Made by a program: the position numbers and the translations under genes
Assembly (NCBI RefSeq): GCF_029892425.1
Contig: NZ_JARXWB010000002.1
Location: 62,001-126,000 of the forward strand
Direction: 5' to 3'
Length of the DNA stretch: 64,000 nucleotides
Origin: Bradyrhizobium sp. BR13661
GTDB lineage: Bacteria > Pseudomonadota > Alphaproteobacteria > Rhizobiales > Xanthobacteraceae
Shown here: piece by piece, positions 19,101-29,312 of the stretch
Layout of the letters: every line of letters starts with the position of its first letter
Position numbering within the stretch: the first letter of the stretch is position 1
Notes under the pieces: model-generated
The model's database searches: none
What the model saw: only the letters and a program-made list of their open reading frames with translations
What the model was told of the DNA's origin: nothing

Positions 19101-20089
19101 TCAAACTTGATCACCCCGCCCCATCCCCTCGTTGAGCAGGCACGCGACCTGATGCCCATCGCCGGCATCCAGCAGCACCGGCCGTTCGGTCCTGCATCGC
19201 TCCATCGCAAACCGGCAGCGCGTGTGAAACGCGCAGCCGGGCGGCGGGTTGACCGGGCTTGGCACGTCGCCGTCGACCAGCGGCGCGAGCTTCTTCGCAA
19301 GCGGGTTTGCGATCGGCACCGAGGCGAGCAGGGCCTGCGTGTAGGGATGACGCGGGTTGCGGAACAACTCGTCCTTGTCGGCGATCTCGACGATGCGACC
19401 CAGATACATCACCGCGACGCGGTGGCTGATATGGGCGACCACGGCGAGGTCGTGCGCGATGAACAGGTAAGAGAAGCCGTGCTGCTTCTGCAAATCGATC
19501 AGGAGATTGATCACTTGCGCCTGGATCGAGACGTCGAGCGCGGAGACCGGTTCATCGCAGACGATCAGGCGGGGCCCCAGCGCGAGCGCCCGCGCGATAC
19601 AGATACGTTGCCTTTGTCCGCCGGAGAACTGATGCGGAAAATTGCGCATCTGGTCAGGCCGCAAGCCCACCTGCTCGAACAGCTTTGCGACGCGCGCCTC
19701 CAGCGCCTTGCCGGTCGCAAGGCCGTGGACCGCGATCGGCTCGCCGACGATATCGCCCGCCGTCATGCGCGGATTGAGGGACGCGAACGGATCCTGGAAC
19801 ACGATCTGCATCGAGCGCCGATACGGGCGAAGTGCGGTCTTGGAGAGATGCGTAATGTCCTCGCCATCGAGGCGAATCCGGCCTGAGGTCGGCTCGACCA
19901 GCCGCAGCACGCTACGCGCCACCGTCGACTTGCCGCAGCCGGATTCGCCGACGAGGCCGAGCGTCTCACCGGCACCGAGCGAGAATGACACGCCGTCGAC
20001 CGAGTGCACGGTGCCGATTTGCCGGCGCAGCACGCCGGCGCGTACCGGATAATGCTTCTTGAGGTCGGTGACTTCGAGCAGCACCTTGG

Positions 20090-20093
<4 letters not shown>
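19101..20093 (-). CDS. dppF: Peptide/nickel-type ABC transporter ATPase, DppF-like
   Basis: Second ATPase of a peptide/opine/nickel-family importer, 330 residues, cytoplasmic face. Walker A '[20 protein letters not shown]', signature '[17 protein letters not shown]', Walker B '[15 protein letters not shown]', H-loop 'FIAHDL'. The C-terminal oligopeptide-binding extension '[20 protein letters not shown]' identifies the OppF/DppF branch. The start overlaps the stop of the DppD-like gene (ATGA). It is the last gene of the operon, and its stop codon lies at the border of a repeat. The symbol refers to family position only; the substrate need not be a dipeptide. Confidence 0.9.
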
Positions 20094-21096
<1,003 letters not shown>

Positions 21097-21097
<1 letters not shown>

Positions 21098-21990
21098 CAG
21101 CCGCGCTGCCTGGGATCGAGGATGTCGCGCAGGGCGTCACCGAACAGATTGGCCCCGAATACGGCGAGGCTGATCGCGATGCCCGGGAAGATCACCAGCC
21201 ACGGTGCGGTGCGGACATATTCGGCCGCTGATTCCGACAGCATGCGGCCCCAGGATGGATAAGGCTCGGGGATACCGAGGCCGAGGAAGGAGAGCGAAGC
21301 TTCGGTCAAAATGGTCGAGCCGAGCTGCGCGGTCGCGAGCACGATCAGCGGCGCCAGCGTGTTCGGCAGCACGTGGCGCAGCGCGATGCGCACCTCGCTC
21401 ATACCGATCGATTTCGCCGCTTCCACGAACGGCTGCTCACGCAACGCCAGCGTGTTGGCGCGTGTCACGCGCGACACGGTCGGGATCAGCGGAATGGCAA
21501 TGGCGATGATGACGTTCGGCAATGACGGGCCGAGCGCGGCCGTCATGATCAGGGCCAGCACCAGCAGCGGCAGCGCCTGCAAGATGTCGGAGACGCGCTG
21601 GAACACGAGGTCGACCCAGCCGGAGAGATAGCCGGAGGTGAGGCCGACCATCACGCCGATCGTGCCGCCGAGCGCGGTCGAGCCGATGCCGACCGCAAGC
21701 GAGATCCGCGCACCATGGATGATGCGGCTGAACACGTCGCGGCCAAAGGAATCCGTGCCCATCCAGTGCGCGAGGCTCGGCCGCATCAGCGCGTGCGCGG
21801 AATCGACGCTCAGCGGATCATAGCGCGCGATGAAATCGGCGAAGATCGCCGTCAGCACGAACAGCGTCATGATCACGAGCCCGGCCGCGCCGAGCACATG
21901 CCGCTGCGCCAGAAACAGCACGCGCCGCCAGCCGCCCGTCGCATGCGCGCCGGCCCGTCTCAGTTCAACGTCAAAGTCGATCGCGGCCAA
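21097..21990 (-). CDS. dppC: Peptide/nickel-type ABC transporter permease, DppC-like
   Basis: Inner-membrane subunit, 297 residues. The start is a TTG at 21990 with GGAGATCAGC directly upstream; no ATG fits. The N-terminal OppC-type region and first TM helix (about 29-50) precede the periplasmic '[20 protein letters not shown]' typical of OppC/DppC proteins. The EAA loop '[20 protein letters not shown]' marks contact with the ATPases. Six TM helices expected. It sits ten bases after the DppB-like gene and overlaps the DppD-like gene. Confidence 0.9.
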
Positions 21991-21999
21991 GCTGATCTC

Positions 22000-22947
22000 C
22001 TAATCCGTGTACCGGATGCGCGGGTCGAACACGGCGTAGAGCATGTCAACGATGAAATTCGCGCTCACCACCACGACGGCAATCAGCATCACGAGGTTCT
22101 GCACGATCGGATAGTCACGCCAGCGGATTGCCTCGACCAGGAAGCGCGCGACGCCGGGGATGTTGAACACGGTTTCCGTCACGATCAGGCCGCCGATCAG
22201 GAACGCCGCCTCGATGCCGATCACGGTGATGACGGGCAGGATCGCGTTCTTCAGCGCGTGGTGATAGTTCACGGCGGCATCGGAAGCGCCCTTGGCTCGC
22301 GCGGTGCGAATGTAATCCTGCCGCAGCACCTCCAGCATCGAGGAGCGGGTGATGCGCATGGTCAGCGCCGAGCTGCGGAAACCGACCACCATCGCCGGGA
22401 TGCAATAGGTTGCGAATGCCTCGCCAAAACTCTGCGGATTGGGATTGAAGATCGGCATCTGTCCGAACAGTGCGACCGACGCGGTCAGAACCAGAAGGCC
22501 GAGCCAGAACGAGGGTAGTGACAATCCGCTCAGGCTGACCACTCGCAAGGCGTAGTCGATCCGCGATCCCTGCTTCACCGCGCTGATGACGCCAAGGGGA
22601 ATACCGATCGAGGCCGAGAACAGCAGTGCGAGGCCGGCGAGCCGCGCCGTGATCGGGATCCGCGGCAGGATTTCCTGCAGCGCCGGCTTCTCCGAGACGT
22701 AGGAGTAGCCGAAATCGCCGCGCAGGAAGCCGCTGATCCAGTGCCAATATTGCAGGATCAGCGGCTGGTCGATGCCGAGCTCCTTTTCCAGATTGGCCTT
22801 GTCGGCGGGATCGACATAGCCGGCCGCGGCGAACAGGATGTCGACGATATTGCCGGGCACGATGCGCAACAGGAAGAAGATGACGACCGAGATCCCGAAC
22901 AGGGTCACGAGCATCAGGAACACGCGCCGCACCAGATAGGCAAACAT
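22000..22947 (-). CDS. dppB: Peptide/nickel-type ABC transporter permease, DppB-like
   Basis: Inner-membrane subunit, 315 residues, ATG at 22947 preceded by GGGAGGG. It begins with the typical 'VRRVFLMLVTLFGISVVIFF' helix, then a periplasmic loop with 'ELGIDQPLILQYWHWISGFL' and 'RGDFGYSYVSEKP'. The EAA loop is 'RTARAKGASDAAVNYHHALK'. Six TM helices expected. It is separated from the upstream binding-protein gene by 170 bases that contain a composite repeat, which may modulate expression between the abundant binding protein and the membrane subunits. Confidence 0.9.
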   Translation of the reverse strand: MFAYLVRRVFLMLVTLFGISVVIFFLLRIVPGNIVDILFAAAGYVDPADKANLEKELGIDQPLILQYWHWISGFLRGDFGYSYVSEKPALQEILPRIPITARLAGLALLFSASIGIPLGVISAVKQGSRIDYALRVVSLSGLSLPSFWLGLLVLTASVALFGQMPIFNPNPQSFGEAFATYCIPAMVVGFRSSALTMRITRSSMLEVLRQDYIRTARAKGASDAAVNYHHALKNAILPVITVIGIEAAFLIGGLIVTETVFNIPGVARFLVEAIRWRDYPIVQNLVMLIAVVVVSANFIVDMLYAVFDPRIRYTD

Positions 22948-22967
22948 TCGCGCCCTCCCGCCGAGCC

Positions 22968-23095
22968 GCTAAAGCGCGATGAAACCGGATTGAATTGTCA
23001 TCGCGCTTTAGCTCCTTCTTTGGGGATGATCTCCGCGCAAACGCGTTCCGCGTTTGTCGCGGGGGAAAACCGCTGCACACTTTTCCGGATCATGC
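22968..23095. repeat. Composite palindromic repeat, family A with extra hairpins
   Basis: Three hairpins in a row. First, a perfect 15-base inverted pair GCTAAAGCGCGATGA (22968-22982) and its inverse (22998-23012). Second, an inner hairpin, CCGCGCAAACGCG with CGCGTTTGTCGCGG, near 23032-23064. Third, the family A arm in reverse (CACTTTTCCGGATCATGC, ending 23095). The order is the inverse of that at 60505-60601. It lies between the binding-protein gene and dppB and may stabilise or attenuate mRNA. Confidence 0.8.
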
Positions 23096-23117
23096 CGTTA
23101 CGCGCCCGTCCGCTGCG

Positions 23118-24716
23118 CTACTTGTCCATCCAAAGATCTTCGTACCGGTACCCATTATAGGAGCTGTTGGTCATGATAGTCACGCCCTTGACGTAGGGCT
23201 GCCAGCAGGTGCCGGTGCGAGCGTGGAAGATGATCGGGCGCGCGACGTCCTCCTGCAACTTCTTGTCGATGTCCCAGACCAGCTTCTTGCGCTTGGCGAC
23301 GTCGGTCTCCTGCGACTGCACGTCGAACAGCTTCTCGATCTCCTTGTTGCAGTAGTTGGTGTAGTTGCGCTCGGACCCGCAGGAATAGTTCTCGTAGAAG
23401 GACTGGTCGGGATCGTCGACCGCGTTGCCCGTCAGGTTGAGGCCGAGCATGTAGTCCTTGCGCGCGATCTTCGGGAACCAGTTGGCGGTCTCGACCACGT
23501 CGAGCTCGCCGTCGATATAGATGCTCTTGAGCTGGTCGATCAGGATCACAGCGGGATCGCGATAAACAGGGATGTTGCGGGTCGAGACCTTGACGGCGAG
23601 ATGCTTGTCCGGCCCGTAGCCGGCCTTCTGCATCAGCTTCTTGGCTTCCTCGCGGTTGGCGTTGATGTCGGGGCCGTAGCCGGGAATGCTCTCCAGCATC
23701 TCCTTTGGCATGCCCCATAGCCCGTTCGGCGGTGGCAGCATGGTGCCGCCGACGTCGCCCTGGCCCTCGAACATGATCGAGATGAACGCCTTGCGGTCCA
23801 GCGCCAGCGCCATCGCTTTGCGGATGTCCATATTGTCGAACGGAGGCGCCGATGAGTTGACGATGATGTTGGTGGCGACGTTGTTCGGCTCGACCTCGCA
23901 GATCGCGCTCGGTGCCTGCGATTTCACGTCCTTCAGCAGCGGAATGCTCACCTCGGTCGGGAAGGTCATGTCGAACTTGCCGGCGACAAAGGCGAGGATC
24001 GCGGTGGAGCGGTTCGGAATGATGGTGAACTCGATACCGTCGAGATAGGGCCGGCCCTTGCGCCAATAGTCCGTATTGCGGGTCAGCTTGATCGACTCAT
24101 TGGCCTTGAACTCGACGAATTTGAACGGGCCGGTGCCGATCGGATGCGTGCGCATGTCGCCGGGCGAGACGTGGCAGGGATAAATGGGCGTATAGCCCGA
24201 GGCCAGCAGCGCCAGCAGCGACGGCTGCGGTCGCTTCAGGTTGAAGGAGACCTCGAAATCGCCATTGGTCGAGACATCGTCGACCTGCTCGTACCAGGCC
24301 TTGCGCGGGTTCTGCCGGAATTTCTGCTGCGACTTGCCCATCAGCATATCGAAGGTGCATTTGACGTCGGCCGAGGTGAACGGCTTGCCGTCATGCCATT
24401 TGACGCCCTGGCGCAGCTTGAAGGTCAGCGTCTTGTTGTCGTTGACCCAGGCCCAGCTCTCGGCGAGCTCGGGCACGATGTTCTCCATCGTGTTCTGGGC
24501 CTCGTCCTGCTTGTAGATGACGAGGTTGTTGAACACGGGCATGAAGGGAACATTGAGCGAGTAGGTCGCACCTTCGTGGATCGAGGCATTGCCGGGGCTG
24601 TCGCGGTGATACATCCGCAGGATACCGCCCTGCTTGGGCTCACCGGCAAATGTTGTGGTCGAAACCGCCAGCAAAGATAGCGCCGCCATCGCAGCGAGCG
24701 CCCGTACGCTCCGCAT
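23118..24716 (-). CDS. ABC transporter substrate-binding protein, peptide/nickel (SBP family 5) type
   Basis: Periplasmic receptor of the importer encoded just downstream. 532 residues from the ATG at 24716, which follows AGGGAGGA; an ATG 27 bases earlier is less likely. A signal peptide covers about residues 1-24 (cleavage after TFA). 'GGILRMYHRDSPGNASIHEG', 'LRQGVKWHDGKPFTSADVKC' and 'GTGPFKFVEFKANESIKLTR' are classical family 5 motifs. Family members bind peptides, opines, nickel or other small molecules. The neighbouring acyl-CoA synthetase and Fe-alcohol dehydrogenase make a non-peptide ligand worth considering. Confidence 0.9.
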   Translation of the reverse strand: MRSVRALAAMAALSLLAVSTTTFAGEPKQGGILRMYHRDSPGNASIHEGATYSLNVPFMPVFNNLVIYKQDEAQNTMENIVPELAESWAWVNDNKTLTFKLRQGVKWHDGKPFTSADVKCTFDMLMGKSQQKFRQNPRKAWYEQVDDVSTNGDFEVSFNLKRPQPSLLALLASGYTPIYPCHVSPGDMRTHPIGTGPFKFVEFKANESIKLTRNTDYWRKGRPYLDGIEFTIIPNRSTAILAFVAGKFDMTFPTEVSIPLLKDVKSQAPSAICEVEPNNVATNIIVNSSAPPFDNMDIRKAMALALDRKAFISIMFEGQGDVGGTMLPPPNGLWGMPKEMLESIPGYGPDINANREEAKKLMQKAGYGPDKHLAVKVSTRNIPVYRDPAVILIDQLKSIYIDGELDVVETANWFPKIARKDYMLGLNLTGNAVDDPDQSFYENYSCGSERNYTNYCNKEIEKLFDVQSQETDVAKRKKLVWDIDKKLQEDVARPIIFHARTGTCWQPYVKGVTIMTNSSYNGYRYEDLWMDK

Positions 24717-24877
24717 CCTCGGTCCTCCCTGGACATCGGCCATTTATGGCCTGTTTGTCAGGACGATAGCGACGCGTGCGCGGCGAGGCAACCGGCCAAC
24801 GCTCTTTATGGTCTTGGCAATTTGGATGACGTAACGTCGCAGGTGCTTATCTCACGATCTGAGAGAAGTTCTCCCGC

Positions 24878-26428
24878 TCACACGATCCTTGACGTCTTGT
24901 TCCCCCAATACCGGTCCCTGAGCAGCCGCTTGTACAGCTTCCCCGTCGGCAGCCGCGGCAATTCCTTCTCGAAATCGACCGAGCGCGGCACCTTCTGCCG
25001 CGACAGCGATGCCCCGCAGAAAGCGATCAGCTCCTCGGCGAGCGCCTCGCCCGGCATCACGCCGGGCATCGGCTGCACCACGGCCTTGACCTCCTCGCCG
25101 AGATCGGCATTGGGCACGCCGAACACTGCGGCATCCGCGACCTTTGGATGGGTGATCAGCAGGTTCTCGCATTCCTGCGGATAGATGTTCACGCCACCGG
25201 AGATGATCATGAAGGTGGCGCGGTCGGTCAGGTACAGGAAGCGGTCCTCGTCGACATAGCCGACGTCGCCGACCGTGCTCATGCTGCCGTCGGCCGAGCG
25301 CGCCTCCTTCGTCTTCTCAGGGTCGTTGAAATATTCGAACGGCGATCCGGTCTTGAACCAGACCTGGCCGGGCGTGCCGGTCGGGCACGGTCGCATGTTC
25401 TCGTCGAGAATATGCAGGTCGCCGAGCAGCACCTTGCCGACGGTGCCGCGATGAGCGAGCCATTCCTCGCTGTTGCAGGCGGTAAAGCCGAGCCCTTCGG
25501 TCGCACCGTAATATTCGTGGATGATCGGCCCCCACCATTTGATGATGTCGTCCTTGACCAGCGCCGGGCAGGGCGCGGCGGCATGGATCGCGATCTCCAG
25601 CGAGGATAGGTCGTAGCGCTTGCGGACCTCCTCCGGCAGCTTCAGCATGCGCGAGAACATCGTCGGCACCAGCTGGGTGTGGGTGATGCCCCATTGTTGC
25701 ACCAGCTGCAGGTAACGTTCGGGATCGAAATGTTCCATGATGATCACGGTGCCGCCGATGCGGATCGTGAGATTCACGGCGGCCTGCGGCGCGGAATGGT
25801 AGAGCGGCGCTGGCGACAGATAGACCATGCCCTCCCGGTAGTGCCAGAGTTTGGTCAGGAAATCGAACAGCGGCAGATTATGCTTGGGGGGCTCTTCGGG
25901 CAGCGGCCGCAAGATGCCTTTCGGTCGCCCCGTCGTGCCAGATGAATAGAGCATCGCCGTGCCGAGCCATTCATCGGCAATTGGCGTCTTCGGCAAATCT
26001 GCCGTGACCTCGGCCAGCCCGACGATACGGTCGCTTTCGCCGGGACCATCGGCGACGATGCAGAGCTTGACGTCGGGGCAGGCCTGGATTGCCTCGCGCG
26101 CAATTGCGAGCTTGGCCATCGACGTGATCAGAATCTTCGATTGGCTGTTGACGAGGAGATAGGCGAGCTCGCCCGGCGTCAGGAAGGAGTTGATGCAGGT
26201 GTAGTAGAGGCCGGAGCGCTCGCCCGCGCCGCACGCTTCGAGATATCTGGAATTGTTCTCCATGAAGATCGAATAGTGATCGAGCCGCTTCAAGCCTTGC
26301 TTGCGTAACAGATGCGCGAGGCGATTGCTGCGCGCATCGAGCTCGCGATAGGTGACGGCTTCGCCCGTCGCCGCCATGATGAAGGCGGGTTGCAGCGGGC
26401 GCAGGCGGGCGTGCAGACCTGGGTACAT
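24878..26428 (-). CDS. AMP-forming acyl-CoA synthetase
   Basis: 516 residues from the ATG at 26428, just after GGAGGACTG; the open frame continues upstream inside the dehydrogenase gene without meaning. P-loop 'AMLYSSGTTGRPKGILRPLP', 'YYGATEGLGFTACNSEEW', 'VGDVGYVDEDRFLYLTDRAT', and the catalytic-lysine motif 'LPRLPTGKLYKRLLRDRYWG' are intact. It differs from the synthetase at 7441-8994, so the two serve different acids. It lies 19 bases after the Fe-alcohol dehydrogenase on the same strand, suggesting co-transcription, and 161 bases before the importer genes. Confidence 0.9.
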   Translation of the reverse strand: MYPGLHARLRPLQPAFIMAATGEAVTYRELDARSNRLAHLLRKQGLKRLDHYSIFMENNSRYLEACGAGERSGLYYTCINSFLTPGELAYLLVNSQSKILITSMAKLAIAREAIQACPDVKLCIVADGPGESDRIVGLAEVTADLPKTPIADEWLGTAMLYSSGTTGRPKGILRPLPEEPPKHNLPLFDFLTKLWHYREGMVYLSPAPLYHSAPQAAVNLTIRIGGTVIIMEHFDPERYLQLVQQWGITHTQLVPTMFSRMLKLPEEVRKRYDLSSLEIAIHAAAPCPALVKDDIIKWWGPIIHEYYGATEGLGFTACNSEEWLAHRGTVGKVLLGDLHILDENMRPCPTGTPGQVWFKTGSPFEYFNDPEKTKEARSADGSMSTVGDVGYVDEDRFLYLTDRATFMIISGGVNIYPQECENLLITHPKVADAAVFGVPNADLGEEVKAVVQPMPGVMPGEALAEELIAFCGASLSRQKVPRSVDFEKELPRLPTGKLYKRLLRDRYWGNKTSRIV

Positions 26429-26447
26429 CAGTCCTCCGGCTTGAAGT

Positions 26448-27602
26448 TCATGCGGCGAGATCAAGGATTTCGCGGATCTGCGCAGGCGCCTCGATCTTGC
26501 GCGGATTGCGTGGGATCCAGTTCGTGCGCATCGCCTGTTCGGCGATGGCGTCGAAATGCTCGGGCAAGACACGCATCTCGGCGAGGCTGCGCGGCATGCC
26601 GAGCGAGCGGATGAAGGCATCGAGCACGTCGGCCGCGTTGTGGCCGGGAAAACCCATCGCGGCCGCGACGATCACCTGCCGCTCGGCATTGGCGCTCGCA
26701 TTCCAGCGCATCACCGCCGGCAGCATGATGCACGAGGTGTAGCCGTGCGGCACATTGAAGGCCGCGCCCAGCACATAGCCGATGCCGTGGCTCGCGCCCA
26801 TCGGAACGCCGGCTGCCAGCGCACCCATCGATAGCCATGTGCCGAGCTGCGCATCCATGCGTGCGTCGAGGTCGGAAGGATCAGCCTTCACCCGCGGCAG
26901 TGCGTCAGCGAGCATCGCGAGGCCCTTGACCGATTGCGCATCGGCATAAGGATGGGTCTCGCGCGAGCAGATCGCCTCGACGCAATGGTCGATGGCGCGG
27001 ATGCCGGTCGAGAGAAACAGCCATTCGGGCGTGTGCACGGTGATGGCGGGATCGAGGATGGTTGCGCGTGGCACCGCGAGCGGGTGGCGCAGCATTTCCT
27101 TCACATGGCTGCGGCGGTTGGTCACGCCCGCGATGGACGAGAATTCACCGCCCGCGATTGTGGTTGGCACGCTGACCTGGCGCACCGTTGGCGCGCTCAT
27201 CTCAGGCGCGACGCCCTTGTGCACGCGGATGCGCTCGATGCCGTCGATATCGTCGATGCCGTTGGCAAGGCAAAGCTGCACCGCCTTGGCGCCATCGGTG
27301 ATAGAGCCGCCGCCCACGGTGACGATCAAATCGGCGCCAGCGTCACGCGCAGCGTTTGTCGCCGCGATCACCGCCTCGCGGGGCGTGTGCGCCGGCATCG
27401 CGTCGAACAGCCCGGCGCAGCGCGGGCCCAGCGCCTTTACGATTTTCGCGATTTCGTCGGTCTCTCGGTTCAGCGTGCCCGAGACCATCAGGAAGGCGCG
27501 GCGGGTTCCCAGCCGATCCATCTGCCCGACGACGGCCTCAGCCGCCGGATGGCCGAACACGACCTCCTCGATCGCGCCGTAGACGACACGCCCCTGATGC
27601 AC
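26448..27602 (-). CDS. Iron-containing alcohol dehydrogenase, maleylacetate reductase-like
   Basis: NAD(P)-dependent oxidoreductase of the Fe-ADH superfamily, 384 residues, starting at GTG 27602 with GGGGAGGACAGG upstream. The N-terminal dinucleotide domain includes 'IVTVGGGSITDGAKAVQLCL'. Metal ligands are in 'GIRAIDHCVEAICS' and 'GASHGIGYVLGAAFNVPHGY'. Length and overall pattern fit both maleylacetate reductases and short-chain alcohol dehydrogenases; I cannot separate them by eye. It is first in a minus-strand series with an acyl-CoA synthetase and a peptide-type importer, which suggests uptake and oxidation of an alcohol or keto acid. Confidence 0.85.
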   Translation of the reverse strand: MHQGRVVYGAIEEVVFGHPAAEAVVGQMDRLGTRRAFLMVSGTLNRETDEIAKIVKALGPRCAGLFDAMPAHTPREAVIAATNAARDAGADLIVTVGGGSITDGAKAVQLCLANGIDDIDGIERIRVHKGVAPEMSAPTVRQVSVPTTIAGGEFSSIAGVTNRRSHVKEMLRHPLAVPRATILDPAITVHTPEWLFLSTGIRAIDHCVEAICSRETHPYADAQSVKGLAMLADALPRVKADPSDLDARMDAQLGTWLSMGALAAGVPMGASHGIGYVLGAAFNVPHGYTSCIMLPAVMRWNASANAERQVIVAAAMGFPGHNAADVLDAFIRSLGMPRSLAEMRVLPEHFDAIAEQAMRTNWIPRNPRKIEAPAQIREILDLAA

Positions 27603-27697
27603 GCCTGTCCTCCCCGGACAATTCGTCTTGTTCTTGCAAGGGGTAATCTAGCCGAGCCCGCTTCCATCGTCATGTGCGAAGACGCTGGCTCTTTCTT

Positions 27698-27858
27698 ACC
27701 CTCCCCTGGAGGGGGAGGGTCGGCTCTCATCTGAGCGCAGCGAAGATGTGAGACGGGGTGGGGTGACGGTCTCTCCACCTCCAACAGTGCCCGTGTTGAG
27801 AGATCACCCCACCCCGCTCGCGCCGCGCGCGATCGACCCTCCCCCTCCAGGGGAGGGT
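27698..27858. repeat. Long inverted repeat, family D (gap 27603-28106)
   Basis: 25-base perfect inverted arms at 27698-27722 and 27834-27858, rich in CCCTCCCC and GGGGAGGG, with a second inner pair (GGGGTGGGGTGA and TCACCCCACCCC). The whole 161-base unit could fold as one long cruciform. It occupies the middle of the 504-base non-coding gap between the Fe-alcohol dehydrogenase and the RND operon; the rest holds only the palindrome at 28057. Relatives: 57187-57341, 59315-59432, 62031-62139. Confidence 0.85.
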
Positions 27859-28056
27859 GGGCACAACGCGAGCCCGTCGACCTCGACGCATTCATGAGCC
27901 CCGCGAATAAATGCATTCACGCCCCGCCGGCTAATCACCCCACACGCAACCGGCTATCCCCTGTCAACCCGCCATCCGGCCAGGGCACTCCGCGAAGCAT
28001 TGCACGCGCGTTGGTCTTGAAGATTTCATCATCGCCACCCATCTTCTGGCGCCCGC

Positions 28057-28072
28057 GGGTACGCGCGTACCC
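28057..28072. promoter_or_regulatory. Candidate operator of the RND efflux operon
   Basis: Perfect 16-base palindrome GGGTACGCGCGTACCC, 34 bases ahead of the start of the efflux adaptor gene. A palindrome of this size at this place fits a dimeric repressor site. No regulator gene is adjacent. Confidence 0.4.
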
Positions 28073-28106
28073 TGCATTTTCTGCGGCTTTTATGCGAGGA
28101 CCTGGG

Positions 28107-29312
28107 ATGAGTGGACCGGACGGAAGCGAGCAATTTGTCAAAACGCACGATTTCGTTCAGCTCAGGCCTTACGCCATAGCCGGCCTTCTCGTCGCCGCCT
28201 TCGCGCTCAGCGGTTGCGGGCAGCCGACCTCGCAAGCGAGCGCGCCACCGCCTCCGCCGGTGACCGTTGCCCAGCCGGTCAAGCGCACCGTTACCGATTG
28301 GGACGAGTACACCGGCCGCTTCGAGGCGGTCGAGGAGGTGCAGGTGCGCCCCCGCGTCGGCGGCTTCGTCAACTCCGTCGAGTTCCAGGACGGCGCGATC
28401 GTGCATCAGGGCGACCTGCTCTATGTGATCGATCCGCGCCCGTTCGAGGCCGTGGCCGAGCAGGCGGATGGCCAGCTCTCCGACGCCCGCGCCAAGGTGG
28501 AGCTGGCCAAGCGCGAGCTCGACCGCGGCCTGAACCTGGTCCAGACCAGCGCTGTCTCCGAGCAGGCCGTCGACCAGCGCCGCCAGGCATTACAGGCCGC
28601 GCATGCGGCCGAGACCCAGGCCGAGGGCGCGCTGAAGGCAGCGCGGCTCAACATCGAGTTCACCCACGTGGCCGCGCCGCTGACCGGTCGCGTCAGCCGC
28701 CATCTCGTGAGCCCCGGCAATCTCGTGCAGGGCAGCGACACCGGCACATCGACGCTGCTCACCTCGATCGTCTCGCTCGATCCGATCTACATCTATTTCG
28801 ACATGGACGAGACGACCTTCATCAAATACAGCAAGCTCTGGTTCGAAGGTAAGCGGCCCAGCTCACGCGACACCGCAAACCCGGTGCAGGTGACGCTCGC
28901 CGGCGAAACCAAGCCCTCGCATGACGGCGCCATTAACTTCCTCGACAACCGGCTCGATGTCTCCACCGGAACGCTGCGCAGCCGCGCCGTCGTCAAGAAC
29001 ACTGATCTCTCGATCCTGCCCGGCCAGTTCGGCCGCGTCCGCCTGATCGGTAGCGCTCCTTACGAGGCGCTCTTGATCCCGGATGCCGCAGTCGCGACCG
29101 ACCAGTCGCGCAAGATCGTGTTCGTGGTGAAGGCTGACGACACCGTGGAGGCGCGGCCCGTGGTACTCGGGCCGCTCGATGACGGCCTCCGCGTCATCCG
29201 CGACGGGCTGAAGGCCGAGGATCGCGTCATCGTCAATGGCATCCAGCGCGCCCGTGTCGGCGCCAAGGTCACCCCGCAGACTGCTCCAGCGACGGCCGGT
29301 AACAAGTCATGA
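28107..29312 (+). CDS. RND efflux periplasmic adaptor (membrane fusion) lipoprotein
   Basis: 401 residues from the ATG at 28107, behind GCGAGGACC; ATG 28092 is a second choice and the longer frame is unsupported. The signal peptide ends in the lipobox 'LSGC', so it is probably anchored by a lipid. It has a proline run, a barrel-sandwich/lipoyl region ('VRPRVGGFVNSVEFQDGAIV'), an alpha-helical hairpin (about 85-155) and beta-barrel plus membrane-proximal domains. It links the inner-membrane RND pump to an outer-membrane channel, which is not encoded here. The stop overlaps the start of the pump gene (ATGA). Confidence 0.92.
   Translation: MSGPDGSEQFVKTHDFVQLRPYAIAGLLVAAFALSGCGQPTSQASAPPPPPVTVAQPVKRTVTDWDEYTGRFEAVEEVQVRPRVGGFVNSVEFQDGAIVHQGDLLYVIDPRPFEAVAEQADGQLSDARAKVELAKRELDRGLNLVQTSAVSEQAVDQRRQALQAAHAAETQAEGALKAARLNIEFTHVAAPLTGRVSRHLVSPGNLVQGSDTGTSTLLTSIVSLDPIYIYFDMDETTFIKYSKLWFEGKRPSSRDTANPVQVTLAGETKPSHDGAINFLDNRLDVSTGTLRSRAVVKNTDLSILPGQFGRVRLIGSAPYEALLIPDAAVATDQSRKIVFVVKADDTVEARPVVLGPLDDGLRVIRDGLKAEDRVIVNGIQRARVGAKVTPQTAPATAGNKS

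Noticed and set aside
24848..24862. TCTCA-CGATC-TGAGA palindrome between the synthetase and the binding protein
   Set aside because: Five-base arms are common by chance, and it lies about 130 bases from the next start.
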